DNA from: Nocardia panacis
GTDB lineage: Bacteria; Actinomycetota; Actinomycetes; Mycobacteriales; Mycobacteriaceae
Length of the DNA: 64,000 bases
Assembly: GCF_003598715.1 (NCBI RefSeq)
Contig: NZ_QZFU01000041.1
Span: 310,001-374,000, forward strand
Reading direction: 5' to 3'
The notes under the pieces are model-generated. The model saw only the letters and a program-made list of their open reading frames with translations. It had not been told where the DNA came from and made no database searches. The number at the start of each line of letters is the position of its first letter. The first letter of the stretch is position 1. Shown one piece after another: positions 24,737 through 34,724 of the stretch. A program made the position numbers and the translations under genes.

Positions 24737-26041
24737 GTGACCGCACGCATCTTTCACACCTCCGACTGGCATCTGGGCCGCCAGATCGGTCACCGCCGGT
24801 ACCGTCGCGACGACGAGTTCGACGCGGTGCTCAACGAAATCATCGCCATCGCAGAGGATTTCACGCCTGACCTAATCGTGCACAGCGGCGACTTGTTCGA
24901 CGGGCCGCGCCCAAACCTCGAGGATCTGCGGCGGGCCGCCGACACCCTGCGCAGCCTGGGGAACATCGCGCCCACCGTCGTCGTCGCCGGCAACCACGAC
25001 ACCCGCGTGGTGCTCGGCTTCCTGCAATACATGCTCACCCTGACCGGCGATTCCAGCCGCGTACGTTTCGCCACCGGTGCCGACGGGCTCGTGGTCGCCG
25101 ACTATCCCGCCGCCTGCGGCGAGCAGACCATCCGCATCGGCGCGCTCCCCTACCTGCACCCGAACCGGTTCACCTACGAATTTGGTGATCCCGCTGCGAC
25201 CACCGCATCGTTCGCGCAGCAGATGCGGCACGTACAGGCCGACGTCGCCCGTCGGCTGGCCGTGGGGCGCGGTCCCGGAGACGTCCTGGTCTACGCCGCG
25301 CACCTGTTCGTCGAAGGCGCGGTGCCGGCGTATTCGGAACGACAGATCTCGCTGGCCTCGGATTACGCGGTTGCGGCGGCCGGTCTGCCGCTGGTCGACT
25401 ACGGCGCACTCGGGCACATCCACAAGCCACAACGGATTGACACCATTGGCTTTCCCGCTCACTACGCGGGCTCGCCGCTGCAACTAGACTTCGGCGAGAC
25501 CAAGGACACCAAGAGTGTGGTCCTGGCCGAGATCGAACCCGGCCGCGATCCCCACATCGAACTGGTTCCGCTCAGTGCCGGCCGGCGGCTGGCGAACCTG
25601 ACCGGAACCCTGGACTCGATCGCCCAGCGCGCCAACCGGATCGGTGACGCCTGGGTGAAGGTGATCGTTGACACCGACGGCCCAATCACCGACCTGTCAC
25701 AAACCTTGGCCGCCATGCTGCCCAAAGCGACCATCGTGGACATCCAGGAGCGTCGCGCCGGCGCGACCAGCGAAGTACTGGACCGATCCGCCGCCGCCGA
25801 GGTTCCCGGCGTCACCGATCTGCTGCGCGACTACCTGACCGACCGCAAGGTCACCGGACAGCAGCTCGCCCACGTACTGGCCGCACTCGCACAGATCCAA
25901 AACGAACCCGACCAAGCCGAACCGGCACCGTGCTGCGAGGAGAACGTACTCAACGCCGCGATCGGCGGGCACGACATCACCGACACCGACCGCGCCGGGC
26001 TGCTCCACGCTACCGGCACCGAGGCAAAGGCGGCCTGCTGA
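24737..26041 (+). CDS. sbcD: SbcD/Mre11-like DNA exonuclease subunit
   Basis: 434 residues with the five calcineurin-like phosphoesterase motifs of SbcD: HTSDWHLGRQIG (Asp 10, His 12), VHSGDLFDGPRP, VVAGNHDTR, YAAHLFVEG and GALGHIHKPQ. These bind the two metals used for double-strand exonuclease and hairpin cutting. A capping domain and a C-terminal helical part (DYLTDRKVTGQQLAHVLAAL) for SbcC docking follow. The GTG start gives MTARIFHTSDW. The stop overlaps the sbcC start by one base (TGATG). It is the first gene of a six-gene operon that continues into jetABCD. Confidence 0.92.
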   Translation: MTARIFHTSDWHLGRQIGHRRYRRDDEFDAVLNEIIAIAEDFTPDLIVHSGDLFDGPRPNLEDLRRAADTLRSLGNIAPTVVVAGNHDTRVVLGFLQYMLTLTGDSSRVRFATGADGLVVADYPAACGEQTIRIGALPYLHPNRFTYEFGDPAATTASFAQQMRHVQADVARRLAVGRGPGDVLVYAAHLFVEGAVPAYSERQISLASDYAVAAAGLPLVDYGALGHIHKPQRIDTIGFPAHYAGSPLQLDFGETKDTKSVVLAEIEPGRDPHIELVPLSAGRRLANLTGTLDSIAQRANRIGDAWVKVIVDTDGPITDLSQTLAAMLPKATIVDIQERRAGATSEVLDRSAAAEVPGVTDLLRDYLTDRKVTGQQLAHVLAALAQIQNEPDQAEPAPCCEENVLNAAIGGHDITDTDRAGLLHATGTEAKAAC

Positions 26042-29000
26042 TGATGCCATTGACATTGTCGGTCACCGGGTTTCGCAGCTACCCGGCTCCGGCCACCATC
26101 GACTTCACCGGCAAGGGGCTGACCGCGGTCCTCGGGGACACCGGAGCGGGCAAGAGCAGCATCCTGGAAGCGATCACCTACGCGCTGTTCGGTGTGACCA
26201 CCTGGGACGCCCGCAGCACCAGCCAACTCATCGCCGACAAATGCGACGCGATGAACGTGGACTTCACGTTCCGGCACGACGGACATCGCTGGCGGGTGTC
26301 ACGGACCAACTTCCGCAACACGACCCCGGCCCGGCACCACCTCACCAATCTCGACACCGGCGAGGAGATCGACAATGCCCGAGCGGTCGACGCCCGGATC
26401 AAATTGATCCTCGGGATGGGATCGGAGACTTTTCTGCGGGTTGGGCTGCTGCCGCAGGGCCAGTTCGATCAACTGCTCGTCGCCTCAGGCAGGGAACGCA
26501 CGACCCGGCTGCGTGAACTGTTTGGCGCGGACTTGCTGACCCAGGCGCGCGAAACCGCACGAGCCCAACACGACCGGTTGAACGGGTTGATCGGGCAGGC
26601 GGAGCTGAAACGCGCGACCATGCCGGACGATCCCGCTCAGGCCGCGCACGACGCAGGTAAGTCGGCCGCGGGGTTCGAAGCGCGCGCCGAACAGCTGTCC
26701 GGGGTCATCACCACCATTTCGGTTCTGTGCGAACAGATTTCCGACTGCAGGGAGACCATGCGACGGGTGGGCGACGCGGCCCGCCGGCTTGAGGGTTCCG
26801 CCGATGCGAACCCGGTGATGGTTCTGGACGAACTGCAGCCGGTCGCCGATCGCCTCGCCGGCCAGCAGGCCGCGCTCGTCGGCCGCATCTCCGAGGCCAC
26901 CACAGCCGAACGTGACCTGGTGGAACGGATCGCGGCCCGGGAATCAGCGGAAGACGGGGTCGAGGTTCTCGGCAAGGCGGTCGTTCTGATCGACGGTCTA
27001 CTCGCCCGGGTCGGAGACCATCGCATCGCCAGCGCTGACGCAGCCGAGCGGAACACCCAACTGGCCGCCGAGAACGATCAGATCGGCGCGGCCACTACCG
27101 AACTCGACCAACGCTCAGCGAAAACTACCTCGCTGACCGAATCAGCGGAGGCCGCCGAGTTGAAGGCGGCGGCCGCCCGCGCGCGAGCGAGCGCGGCACG
27201 AGCCGCAGTCACTGCGGCGATAGCATCCGCGTCCAGGACTGTTGAGGCCGTTGGCACCTGGCAGGACGCGGTGCGACGGGAAGGAGCGGCGACGCAGGCA
27301 TTCGAGACGTTGGGTGCCGACGGGGCTACTGTTACTCAGGATGTCGAGACATCCGAGGCCCGCGTAGCGACACTCACCCAGCGCAACCAAGCCGCCGTGC
27401 TCTCCGCAAACCTACATCCGGGCGACGATTGCCCGGTCTGTCAGCGTGAACTTCCCGCCGCCTTCGCCCCCGGCGATACCGCGACCGGCACCGAGATCCA
27501 TGCCGCACTGACAGCGCAGGCCGCAGCCCGAGCGCGGTGGCGCGAGTTCCGCGACAAACTCGCCAAGGCACAAGTGACGGCCACCGCGGCTGTGGACACG
27601 GTGAACCGACAGGAGCGGACCCTCGAGCAGGCTCGGGTGGCTACCCGTGAGGCGACCGAAGCTGCCGACCAATCACTCATGGAATTCGCTCCGCTCACGG
27701 ACACGTTCGACGCTAAAGCCGCAACCGCGGCGCTCGAAGCGGCCATCACCAAGGTGACGGAAACAGTCGGTGATCCGGAAACCCTGATTGCCGACCTTGT
27801 CACCTTGATCACTGATGCCGAACGTGAGCTCGACGACCGGGCACGATCCAAGCGCCGGGAAACCGACAGCCATGCCGCTTCCGTCGGCGCCGAAACTCGT
27901 GTGTTACAAGACCGACGCGATGCGCTCAAGAAAGCTCGTCGTCAAGCCGCTGCGGGCTCGACACGGCTCGACACGGCATGGACCCGGATCACCAGCGATG
28001 TCGCGACGTTGCCGACGTCCATCCGCACCCTGCTCCCGAACGATCTCCACGACCTCGGAGCAACCGAAATCACCGCCGCCGCAGCCGCGATAACCGACCG
28101 TTTGGCACAGACCAGAGTGCTCGTCGACTCGCGAGAAAAGGCTCGCCGGCTGCTGGACACACTCCAGGCCGACCAACGTGAGCTCGAGAAGTCCATCCGC
28201 GAGCAAGTCGAAACGCCCGTCGGTGAACTGCTGCACCAACTTTGCACGCGGGCCGGCACCGCCGAGCGCATCAGTGACCAGCACCACCTCGGCCACCGGC
28301 CGCCGCCGCGACCCGCAGTACCCGACATCGGTGCGGTGCGGGAATTCGCCGTCGATATGGCACAGGTCACCGGCCTGCTGATCCAGGAACTTACCGTGAT
28401 CCTCACCGGACACCAGCACTCCGTTGACGCCCACACCACCGAACTGCGCGAGCTGGCCGGAACCCTCAATGACATAGACGGATTCGACCCCGCAACTGAC
28501 CTGACCGAGCCGAACGCGCTGCACCCGCTGGTCGCGGCCAAAGCCACTGCGGTCCGGCAAGCCGAAGAGCGCCGAACCGCTGAAGTGACCGCCAGCGCCC
28601 AGGTGAAGCCGGCCGCCGACCTCGACTTCGCGATTGCGGCCGGGAAGACCCGGGCGGCCGCCGTCGATGTGCTTCGGCGTGAACTCGTCGACGCCAAATT
28701 TCTGCGGCACCTGGCACTCAGCAACACTCGCTCCCTGCTCGGCATCGCCAGCGACCTATTCGGCAAAATGACCGGCGACCGGTTCGGTTTCGCCGAAGAC
28801 TTCGAAATCGTCACCCGAGCCACCGGCGTCAAACATCCCGCCGGGCGGCTCTCCGGCGGAGAGAAATTCCTCGCCTCCCTCGCTCTGGCGCTGGCGCTTG
28901 CCGATCTACACTCCCGCAGCGGCCCCCGCCTAGGATCCCTATTCCTCGACGAGGGATTCGCCACCCTGGACACGGACGCCCTCGAAGCCGCACTGGACGT

Positions 29001-29193
29001 CCTGCGTACCCAAGCCGGCAGCGACCGCATGGTCATCGTCATCAGCCACCTGCTCGCCGTCGCCGAAGCCGTCGACGACGTCCTGTGGGTACAACGCGAA
29101 CCCACCGGATCCACAGCACACTGGCTCACCGCCGCCGAACGCGACCAACTGGTAAACACCGATGTAGCCAGCGGATTGCAGGCGCTGAAGTAA
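26041..29193 (+). CDS. sbcC: SbcC/Rad50-like SMC ATPase
   Basis: 1050 residues. Walker A LGDTGAGKSSILEA (about 31-44), a QFDQLLVASGRERTTRLREL segment as in SbcC, long coiled coils on both sides of a zinc-hook CPVC (about 464-467), ABC signature RLSGGEKFLASLAL (about 936-949) and Walker B GSLFLDEGFATLD (about 965-977). It should dimerise through the hook and gate SbcD on DNA ends. Length matches SbcC. The ATG at 26041 overlaps sbcD by one base, and the TAA overlaps the jetA ATG by one base, so it is translationally linked to the Wadjet genes. Confidence 0.92.
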   Translation: MMPLTLSVTGFRSYPAPATIDFTGKGLTAVLGDTGAGKSSILEAITYALFGVTTWDARSTSQLIADKCDAMNVDFTFRHDGHRWRVSRTNFRNTTPARHHLTNLDTGEEIDNARAVDARIKLILGMGSETFLRVGLLPQGQFDQLLVASGRERTTRLRELFGADLLTQARETARAQHDRLNGLIGQAELKRATMPDDPAQAAHDAGKSAAGFEARAEQLSGVITTISVLCEQISDCRETMRRVGDAARRLEGSADANPVMVLDELQPVADRLAGQQAALVGRISEATTAERDLVERIAARESAEDGVEVLGKAVVLIDGLLARVGDHRIASADAAERNTQLAAENDQIGAATTELDQRSAKTTSLTESAEAAELKAAAARARASAARAAVTAAIASASRTVEAVGTWQDAVRREGAATQAFETLGADGATVTQDVETSEARVATLTQRNQAAVLSANLHPGDDCPVCQRELPAAFAPGDTATGTEIHAALTAQAAARARWREFRDKLAKAQVTATAAVDTVNRQERTLEQARVATREATEAADQSLMEFAPLTDTFDAKAATAALEAAITKVTETVGDPETLIADLVTLITDAERELDDRARSKRRETDSHAASVGAETRVLQDRRDALKKARRQAAAGSTRLDTAWTRITSDVATLPTSIRTLLPNDLHDLGATEITAAAAAITDRLAQTRVLVDSREKARRLLDTLQADQRELEKSIREQVETPVGELLHQLCTRAGTAERISDQHHLGHRPPPRPAVPDIGAVREFAVDMAQVTGLLIQELTVILTGHQHSVDAHTTELRELAGTLNDIDGFDPATDLTEPNALHPLVAAKATAVRQAEERRTAEVTASAQVKPAADLDFAIAAGKTRAAAVDVLRRELVDAKFLRHLALSNTRSLLGIASDLFGKMTGDRFGFAEDFEIVTRATGVKHPAGRLSGGEKFLASLALALALADLHSRSGPRLGSLFLDEGFATLDTDALEAALDVLRTQAGSDRMVIVISHLLAVAEAVDDVLWVQREPTGSTAHWLTAAERDQLVNTDVASGLQALK

Positions 29194-30779
29194 TGGCATT
29201 CAGGGATATCGAAGGCGCATACCAAGGAGCGCTTCGGGCGTTCAAGACACCGATGCTCGACCTGCTCCACCAGACCTACGCTCCGTTCGTCGTCACCATG
29301 TTGGCAAGCATGTTCACTGCCGACCGGCCCACGGTGACGGTCGCCGACGCACAAGCCGAGATCGGTGACGCGTTGAACCAGCTGCGGTCATCCGGATATG
29401 GTGAAGACGGGCAGCTACCGCTGCCTACCGGTAACGCCCGCGAGCTGTGCCGATATTGGGTGAATGCCGGCTGGCTCATCTGCCAAGCGCTGGAAGACAA
29501 CACGGAGGTGTACCGGCTGTCCGCCCACGGCGTGGGCGCATTGGAGGTCGCCGGCCGGGTGGCGGGATCACGGACCCGGGTGTCGGAGTCGAGGGTCCGC
29601 ACTCTGCTCGACGCGGTGGAGCGGCTGGCACAGAACTCCGACCCGAATCTGGCCGATTACGTCGCCCGCCTCGAAACCGAGATCGCCCAACGCCAGCAGG
29701 AGCTGCGGCGGATGGAAGCCGGCGGCGATATCGAGGCGGCCGACGATGATCAACTGGTCGAAGAAGCCGAGAACGTACTGCATCTGGCCCGAGAGCTACC
29801 CGCGGACTTCGCTCGGGTCGCGGAGTCGATCAAAGCCATACAGCGAGAGGTCGTCACTGACCTCCGCCAGGATATCCGGCCGACGGGCGAAGTCTTGCGC
29901 GAATACCTCGAACGCGGGCAGCAGATCATGGACGCGACCCCTGAAGGGCGGGCGTTCGCCGGCGCCTTGCGGCTGATCGGAGACCCCGAGCAGATCGACG
30001 AGCTGTCCAGCCGCCTGCGCACGGTGAGTCGGCACCGGTTCACCATCCAGATGAGCGAACCACAGCGACGTGAGTTCACCGAAATCGCCCGCCGAATCGA
30101 ACGGGGCGTCAAGGAGGTACTGACCGCGCAACGGCAAGCGTCACACGTGATCACGACCCAGGTGCGGAACCACGACCCGATGCGCGACCGGCAAGTCGAC
30201 GAGCTGCTGCGCGACGTGGTGGTCGGACTCCACCGGGAAATGCGTGACCTGCGCCGCGGCGAGGCGATCCAACCGCTGCGTCGGCTGCCGACTCTGAACA
30301 TCGACCACCTACGTCAGACAGTCACCGATCCCCGGCCCGCAGTGCCACCGCCGCCACTGGCCGAGTGGGACTACGACACGACGCAGACGACCGACACCCG
30401 CGTCTGGGGCGGACCGAATTACCTTGCGCTGGCGGCCTACCTGGCCGAGTATCCGGCGAACGAACACGGTTTCACCGCCGTCGCCGATGCATTCGGCGAC
30501 GCCCCCGAAGATATCCGCCGCCCGGTGGATCTCCTTGGCCTGCTCGAACTCTCACACCGTGCGGGCATGACCGAGACCGAGGAAGTCGTCACCGTCGAGG
30601 CGATCAGACCCGACGGCACCCGCCGACAGTTCGCCTTCGGCGGCGTCCTGTCGACCCCAAAGCGCGAGAAAACGGAAGATAGAGATGGACGAAGAACGTC
30701 AACTAAATCAGGTCGAGGACTTGGGCTTCATCAACCCGGTATCGATGGAGGAGGACCCGGACGAATTGTTCCCGGGTGA
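29193..30779 (+). CDS. jetA: Wadjet JetA (DUF3375) kleisin-like subunit
   Basis: 528 residues. The protein starts FRDIEGAYQGALRAFKTPML and has the DUF3375 pattern: an N-terminal winged-helix part with ELCRYWVNAGWLICQ and TEVYRLSAHGVGALE, coiled coils around ETEIAQRQQELRRMEAGG, and a C-terminal helical part. In Wadjet systems JetA is the kleisin of an SMC-like complex (JetABC). The ATG is inside the sbcC stop. The last ~31 residues overlap the jetB coding region by 95 bp and look like non-conserved extension. Confidence 0.85.
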   Translation: MAFRDIEGAYQGALRAFKTPMLDLLHQTYAPFVVTMLASMFTADRPTVTVADAQAEIGDALNQLRSSGYGEDGQLPLPTGNARELCRYWVNAGWLICQALEDNTEVYRLSAHGVGALEVAGRVAGSRTRVSESRVRTLLDAVERLAQNSDPNLADYVARLETEIAQRQQELRRMEAGGDIEAADDDQLVEEAENVLHLARELPADFARVAESIKAIQREVVTDLRQDIRPTGEVLREYLERGQQIMDATPEGRAFAGALRLIGDPEQIDELSSRLRTVSRHRFTIQMSEPQRREFTEIARRIERGVKEVLTAQRQASHVITTQVRNHDPMRDRQVDELLRDVVVGLHREMRDLRRGEAIQPLRRLPTLNIDHLRQTVTDPRPAVPPPPLAEWDYDTTQTTDTRVWGGPNYLALAAYLAEYPANEHGFTAVADAFGDAPEDIRRPVDLLGLLELSHRAGMTETEEVVTVEAIRPDGTRRQFAFGGVLSTPKREKTEDRDGRRTSTKSGRGLGLHQPGIDGGGPGRIVPG

Positions 30780-31368
30780 CGCCGGAACCCTGCCACCCGA
30801 AGTGCGGCGGACATTGGTGCGGCTGCTGCAGCGACGAGTTCTGTTCGCAGACAAAAACTCTGCCCAGTGGCGCACGCTCCTTGAGAACCAGCAACTCATC
30901 GAGTCTCGGCTGCACGACCTGTTCGTCCGGCTCGTCGTCGACCACGATCGCGGTATCGCCTACAAGTATCAGGTTCGCTCGGAGGAGCTCGACGTACCGA
31001 TTCTACTGAAGGAGGACCCCTACAACCGGGCCGAGACCCTGGTAATGGTGCACCTGCGCACCGTTTTTCAGCGGGAACGGACCGTCGGGGAAACCACCGC
31101 ACGAGTCGACGTCGAAGAACTCGAGCAGACGGTGCTCACCTACTTCAACCCCGAGGACCCGAACATCGCCAAGGCACAGCAAGAGATCCGCACCGCGACA
31201 GCCCGCCTGGTGAAAGAAGGGCTGATCGAGGAGGAGACCGCCGGACGGTACCGAATCACCCCGCTGGTGGAAGTCGTGATGAGCACAGAGAAATTGGGGG
31301 AGCTGAGCCAGTGGCTGCGCAGCCGCGCAGATGGCGCAGGCGGCGCCGAATCGGTGGGGGCTGAATAA
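30685..31368 (+). CDS. jetB: Wadjet JetB (DUF4194) KITE-like subunit
   Basis: 227 residues with the DUF4194 layout: RRTLVRLLQRRVLFADKNSA near residue 40, then a winged-helix region with LLKEDPYNRAETLVMVHLRT and a second one with ATARLVKEGLIEEETAGRYR. In Wadjet, JetB is the kleisin-interacting tandem winged-helix (KITE) protein bound by JetA. The ATG at 30685 is followed by an acidic leader (MDEERQLNQVEDLG). It overlaps jetA by 95 bp and jetC by one base (TAATG). Confidence 0.85.
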   Translation: MDEERQLNQVEDLGFINPVSMEEDPDELFPGDAGTLPPEVRRTLVRLLQRRVLFADKNSAQWRTLLENQQLIESRLHDLFVRLVVDHDRGIAYKYQVRSEELDVPILLKEDPYNRAETLVMVHLRTVFQRERTVGETTARVDVEELEQTVLTYFNPEDPNIAKAQQEIRTATARLVKEGLIEEETAGRYRITPLVEVVMSTEKLGELSQWLRSRADGAGGAESVGAE

Positions 31369-34300
31369 TGACCATGATCGACACGCTCTTCGGGCTGATC
31401 CCTCAAGCGTCGCGCGGTGAGCAATGGGTCGCTCGCGACCTCCAACTGATCAACTGGGGTGGATACGACGGTCACCACCGCGTGCGTCTCTCTCCTGGCG
31501 CGACTCTGCTCTGCGGCGAATCCGGCTCCGGCAAGTCCACGCTGATGGACTCCTACATCGCATTGATCATGCCGCACACCATGCCGTTCAACGGTGCCTC
31601 CAACGGCGGCATCGTCGGCCGCCCACGCGGTAAGGACCAGCGAAACATCGTCTCCTACGCGCGCGGCAAGATCGACGAATCCCGAACCGCCGGCGAGACA
31701 AAAGCCCGAGTCCTGCGCGGCGACGGCCGGGACACCTGGTCGGCGATCGCGATGACGTGGGTAGATCAGACCGGTAAGACCTTCACCGCGGTCCGTGCAT
31801 GGTACGTGCCGTCAGCCGCCCGCTCGGTCGACGATCTCGTCCAGCTGCGAGCGACCTGCGACAACACCTTCGATCTCCGCATGCTGGAACAAGCCTCGAA
31901 GAATCGGCTCGCGGACCAGGCGGTCAAGGCACTTGGGCTAAGACCACACAACACCGACAAGGAGTACGTCGCGCGGCTACATACCGCCCTCGGGATTGGC
32001 GCCGCCGGCGACGGTAACAAGGCCGTGGCGCTACTCGGGCGAATCCAGGCCGGACAGCAGATCACCACCGTCGACGCGCTGTACAAGACGATGGTCCTCG
32101 AAGAGCCGTCAACACTCGCCACCGCCGACGAGGTGGTCAAACAGTTCGACGAACTATCGAACACACGAATCCAGATGCAGACGGCGCAGCAGCAGGTCAA
32201 CGCCCTGTCACCGATACGCGGACACCGTCGGGCGATTTGCGACGCGAACGAACAGATCCAGATGATCGACGATATTGGTACGTTCAACGCCCCGTCCTCT
32301 ACGGCGGGACTGTGGTGTCTCGGCAAGCGAGTCGAGCTGCTCGAAGCAGTCCGTGCAGACCTCGAGACCCGTCGCAACAGCGCAAAGTCCGAATTCGAAT
32401 CGGCATCGGTCGTGGCCGAGGCGGCTGTGGCCGAGCGAGACGCCGTCAAGGAAACTCTGCGGGTGTCCGGCGGCGACAGGTTGGCCAATGCACTCCGAGA
32501 GCACGAAGCCGCCGAACGGCGGCTCGGCCCAATACGGCAGGCGCGCTCGCGACTCGACAACCATCTCAAGGTCCTCGGCAGAACGGCAGCAGACAAGGAC
32601 GAGTTCGCCGCTTTGGTCGAGCAGGCCCGCAGCATGCTCGCGGATGAGAAGGCGCGTGAGTCTGCCCGCGACGAGTTCGCGGATGCCAGGTCGCACGTAA
32701 AGGACCTCGAGAAGCGGCTGACAGCCATGGGCGCGGAACGTAAAACGGCGCTGGCTCACCGGAACAACATTCCCAACGATCTACAGCAAGCACGGGCGGA
32801 GCTTGCGGAGGCCGCTGGCCTCACGCTGGAACAGATGCCGTTCGTCGCCGAGTTGATCGAGGTACGTACCGAATTCGAGCCATGGCGCGAAGCGTTCAAC
32901 CTGGCGCTAGGCGGCTTCGCGACCAGGATTCTGATCGACACCGCCCACCTGGACAACTTCCGAGCGAAGATCAACTCGGTGCGCACCGCGCGCCGCATCC
33001 AATTCGAAGGCGTGCCCACCGGACTGCGCGATCAGATCAGCCTGAACGACCGCGAGCTCCCTGGACGGCTGGAGTACCGGAACTCGCCCTTCACCGCATG
33101 GCTGAAAAATGAACTCGCCCAACGGTTCCGCTACGTGTGCGTCGAGTCGCCCCGCGCGCTGGGGCATCATTCGATGGCACTGACGATCTCCGGCCAAACC
33201 TCGGACGGCCGTCGAGGCGCACATGGCGGGCAAGGTCGACGCAACGTTCTCGGCTTCACCAATAATCGACTGCTCAAGCTGCTCGACGAACAGATTAATG
33301 CCCTCGAGGAAGAAACTGCCGGGGCCGCAAAGCGGCTCGAACATGCCGACGCCGCCCTGAAGTCCTTCGAAAACCACCGCTTGGCCTACTCCGTGGTCGC
33401 CGAACTGGCTTGGGGGCAAGTCGATGTCGACTCCGTCATCGCGGAACGAGACCGGTGGGCGGGGATCATCGACGACGTCCAGTCCGGAAATCCCGAGATC
33501 AGCCGACTCCAGGACCTAGCGAAAAAACTCGACGCGAAGGTGAAAGACCTCGGTGGTGCCAGGGCGCGGGCCGAGGTGAAGGCACAAGACACGCAAAACG
33601 CTTTTTCCCTTCGTGATACCGAGACCGAGGACACCCTGCAAGCCCTCAACGACGCCGTCGAATCCGGGCAGGACGTATCCGAGCAGCACCGTGACTACTT
33701 GACCGAGTTGTTCTCCACGAATGACGGAGGTGACGCGCCGCCGGAAAAGGCCCTCGACTGGTTCGATATGGCCATCAGCCAGGTAGCGAAGCTGATCACC
33801 GCGCAACGGCAGACCGCCGAAGCCGCGATCTCCGGTGCTCGGCGCTCGTTGGCCATCGCGTTCTCCAGCTTCGTCGAGCGCTGGCCGAACCCGAACCTCG
33901 GCACCGACCCGGACGCATCCTACGGCGACTTCGAGCGCGTACTCGACGAGCTGGAAGCCAGCCAGCTGCACGAGCTGCAAGAACAGTGGCGCGACAGCCT
34001 GCTCAAACTGTCCGGCAATGACCTCACCAGCCTCGACAGTGAGCTCAACGCGGCGATCCGCGAGATCAAAGATCGGATCGAGCCGATCAACCAGATCCTC
34101 GCCGGCCTCGCGTTCTCCGACGACGACCACCGACTCCGCATCGACGTTCGAGACAGCCACACAGCTGTGCGCGCGGGATTCCGCAATGAGCTGCGCGCGG
34201 TTCGCCAGACGATCGATCAGGCAGCCGGCGACACTGAACGCGAGCAGGCCTACTTGCGGATGAGCAAGGTGATCAACCGGATTAGGCGTAATGCACCCGA

Positions 34301-34724
34301 CTTCGGCGACCTGGTCGACGTCCGCAACCACATTCGCATCAGTGCGGAGAAGCTCAACGCGGCCGACGAGCATGTCGCCCTCTACGACCACATCGGGGAG
34401 AAATCGGGTGGCGAGTCTCAGGAACTCGTCGCGTTCATAGTGGGGTCTGCCCTGCGATACCAGCTGGGCGACGGCAACGCGGAACGGCCAAGGTACGCAC
34501 CGGTGTTCCTCGACGAAGCACTCATCAAGGCCGACGCCCGCTACACCGGCCGCGCGATCCAAGCCTGGCGGGGCCTCGGGTTCCAGCTGATCGTCGGCGC
34601 CCCCAACGACAAGAACAGCGCTATCGAACCGCACGTCGACGCCCAATACCTGATCCTCAAGACCGCACAGAGCAGATCTTGGGCCAAACCCATCGTCGGC
34701 GTGCCCGAGGGAGAAGGCCAGTGA
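31368..34724 (+). CDS. jetC: Wadjet JetC SMC-like ATPase
   Basis: 1118 residues. The Walker A motif CGESGSGKSTLMD lies at 49-61, followed by MPHTMPFNGASNGG. Very long coiled coils surround a hinge-like globular region (about 480-640, with FAAL/FEPWREAFNLALGGFATR). The C-terminal head has signature SGGESQELVAF (about 1013-1023) and Walker B APVFLDEALIKAD (about 1043-1055). It lacks the zinc hook of Rad50 and resembles MukB/JetC. In Wadjet it is the DNA-loop-extruding motor. Start and stop overlap the neighbours, so it is coupled to jetB and jetD. Confidence 0.88.
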   Translation: MTMIDTLFGLIPQASRGEQWVARDLQLINWGGYDGHHRVRLSPGATLLCGESGSGKSTLMDSYIALIMPHTMPFNGASNGGIVGRPRGKDQRNIVSYARGKIDESRTAGETKARVLRGDGRDTWSAIAMTWVDQTGKTFTAVRAWYVPSAARSVDDLVQLRATCDNTFDLRMLEQASKNRLADQAVKALGLRPHNTDKEYVARLHTALGIGAAGDGNKAVALLGRIQAGQQITTVDALYKTMVLEEPSTLATADEVVKQFDELSNTRIQMQTAQQQVNALSPIRGHRRAICDANEQIQMIDDIGTFNAPSSTAGLWCLGKRVELLEAVRADLETRRNSAKSEFESASVVAEAAVAERDAVKETLRVSGGDRLANALREHEAAERRLGPIRQARSRLDNHLKVLGRTAADKDEFAALVEQARSMLADEKARESARDEFADARSHVKDLEKRLTAMGAERKTALAHRNNIPNDLQQARAELAEAAGLTLEQMPFVAELIEVRTEFEPWREAFNLALGGFATRILIDTAHLDNFRAKINSVRTARRIQFEGVPTGLRDQISLNDRELPGRLEYRNSPFTAWLKNELAQRFRYVCVESPRALGHHSMALTISGQTSDGRRGAHGGQGRRNVLGFTNNRLLKLLDEQINALEEETAGAAKRLEHADAALKSFENHRLAYSVVAELAWGQVDVDSVIAERDRWAGIIDDVQSGNPEISRLQDLAKKLDAKVKDLGGARARAEVKAQDTQNAFSLRDTETEDTLQALNDAVESGQDVSEQHRDYLTELFSTNDGGDAPPEKALDWFDMAISQVAKLITAQRQTAEAAISGARRSLAIAFSSFVERWPNPNLGTDPDASYGDFERVLDELEASQLHELQEQWRDSLLKLSGNDLTSLDSELNAAIREIKDRIEPINQILAGLAFSDDDHRLRIDVRDSHTAVRAGFRNELRAVRQTIDQAAGDTEREQAYLRMSKVINRIRRNAPDFGDLVDVRNHIRISAEKLNAADEHVALYDHIGEKSGGESQELVAFIVGSALRYQLGDGNAERPRYAPVFLDEALIKADARYTGRAIQAWRGLGFQLIVGAPNDKNSAIEPHVDAQYLILKTAQSRSWAKPIVGVPEGEGQ

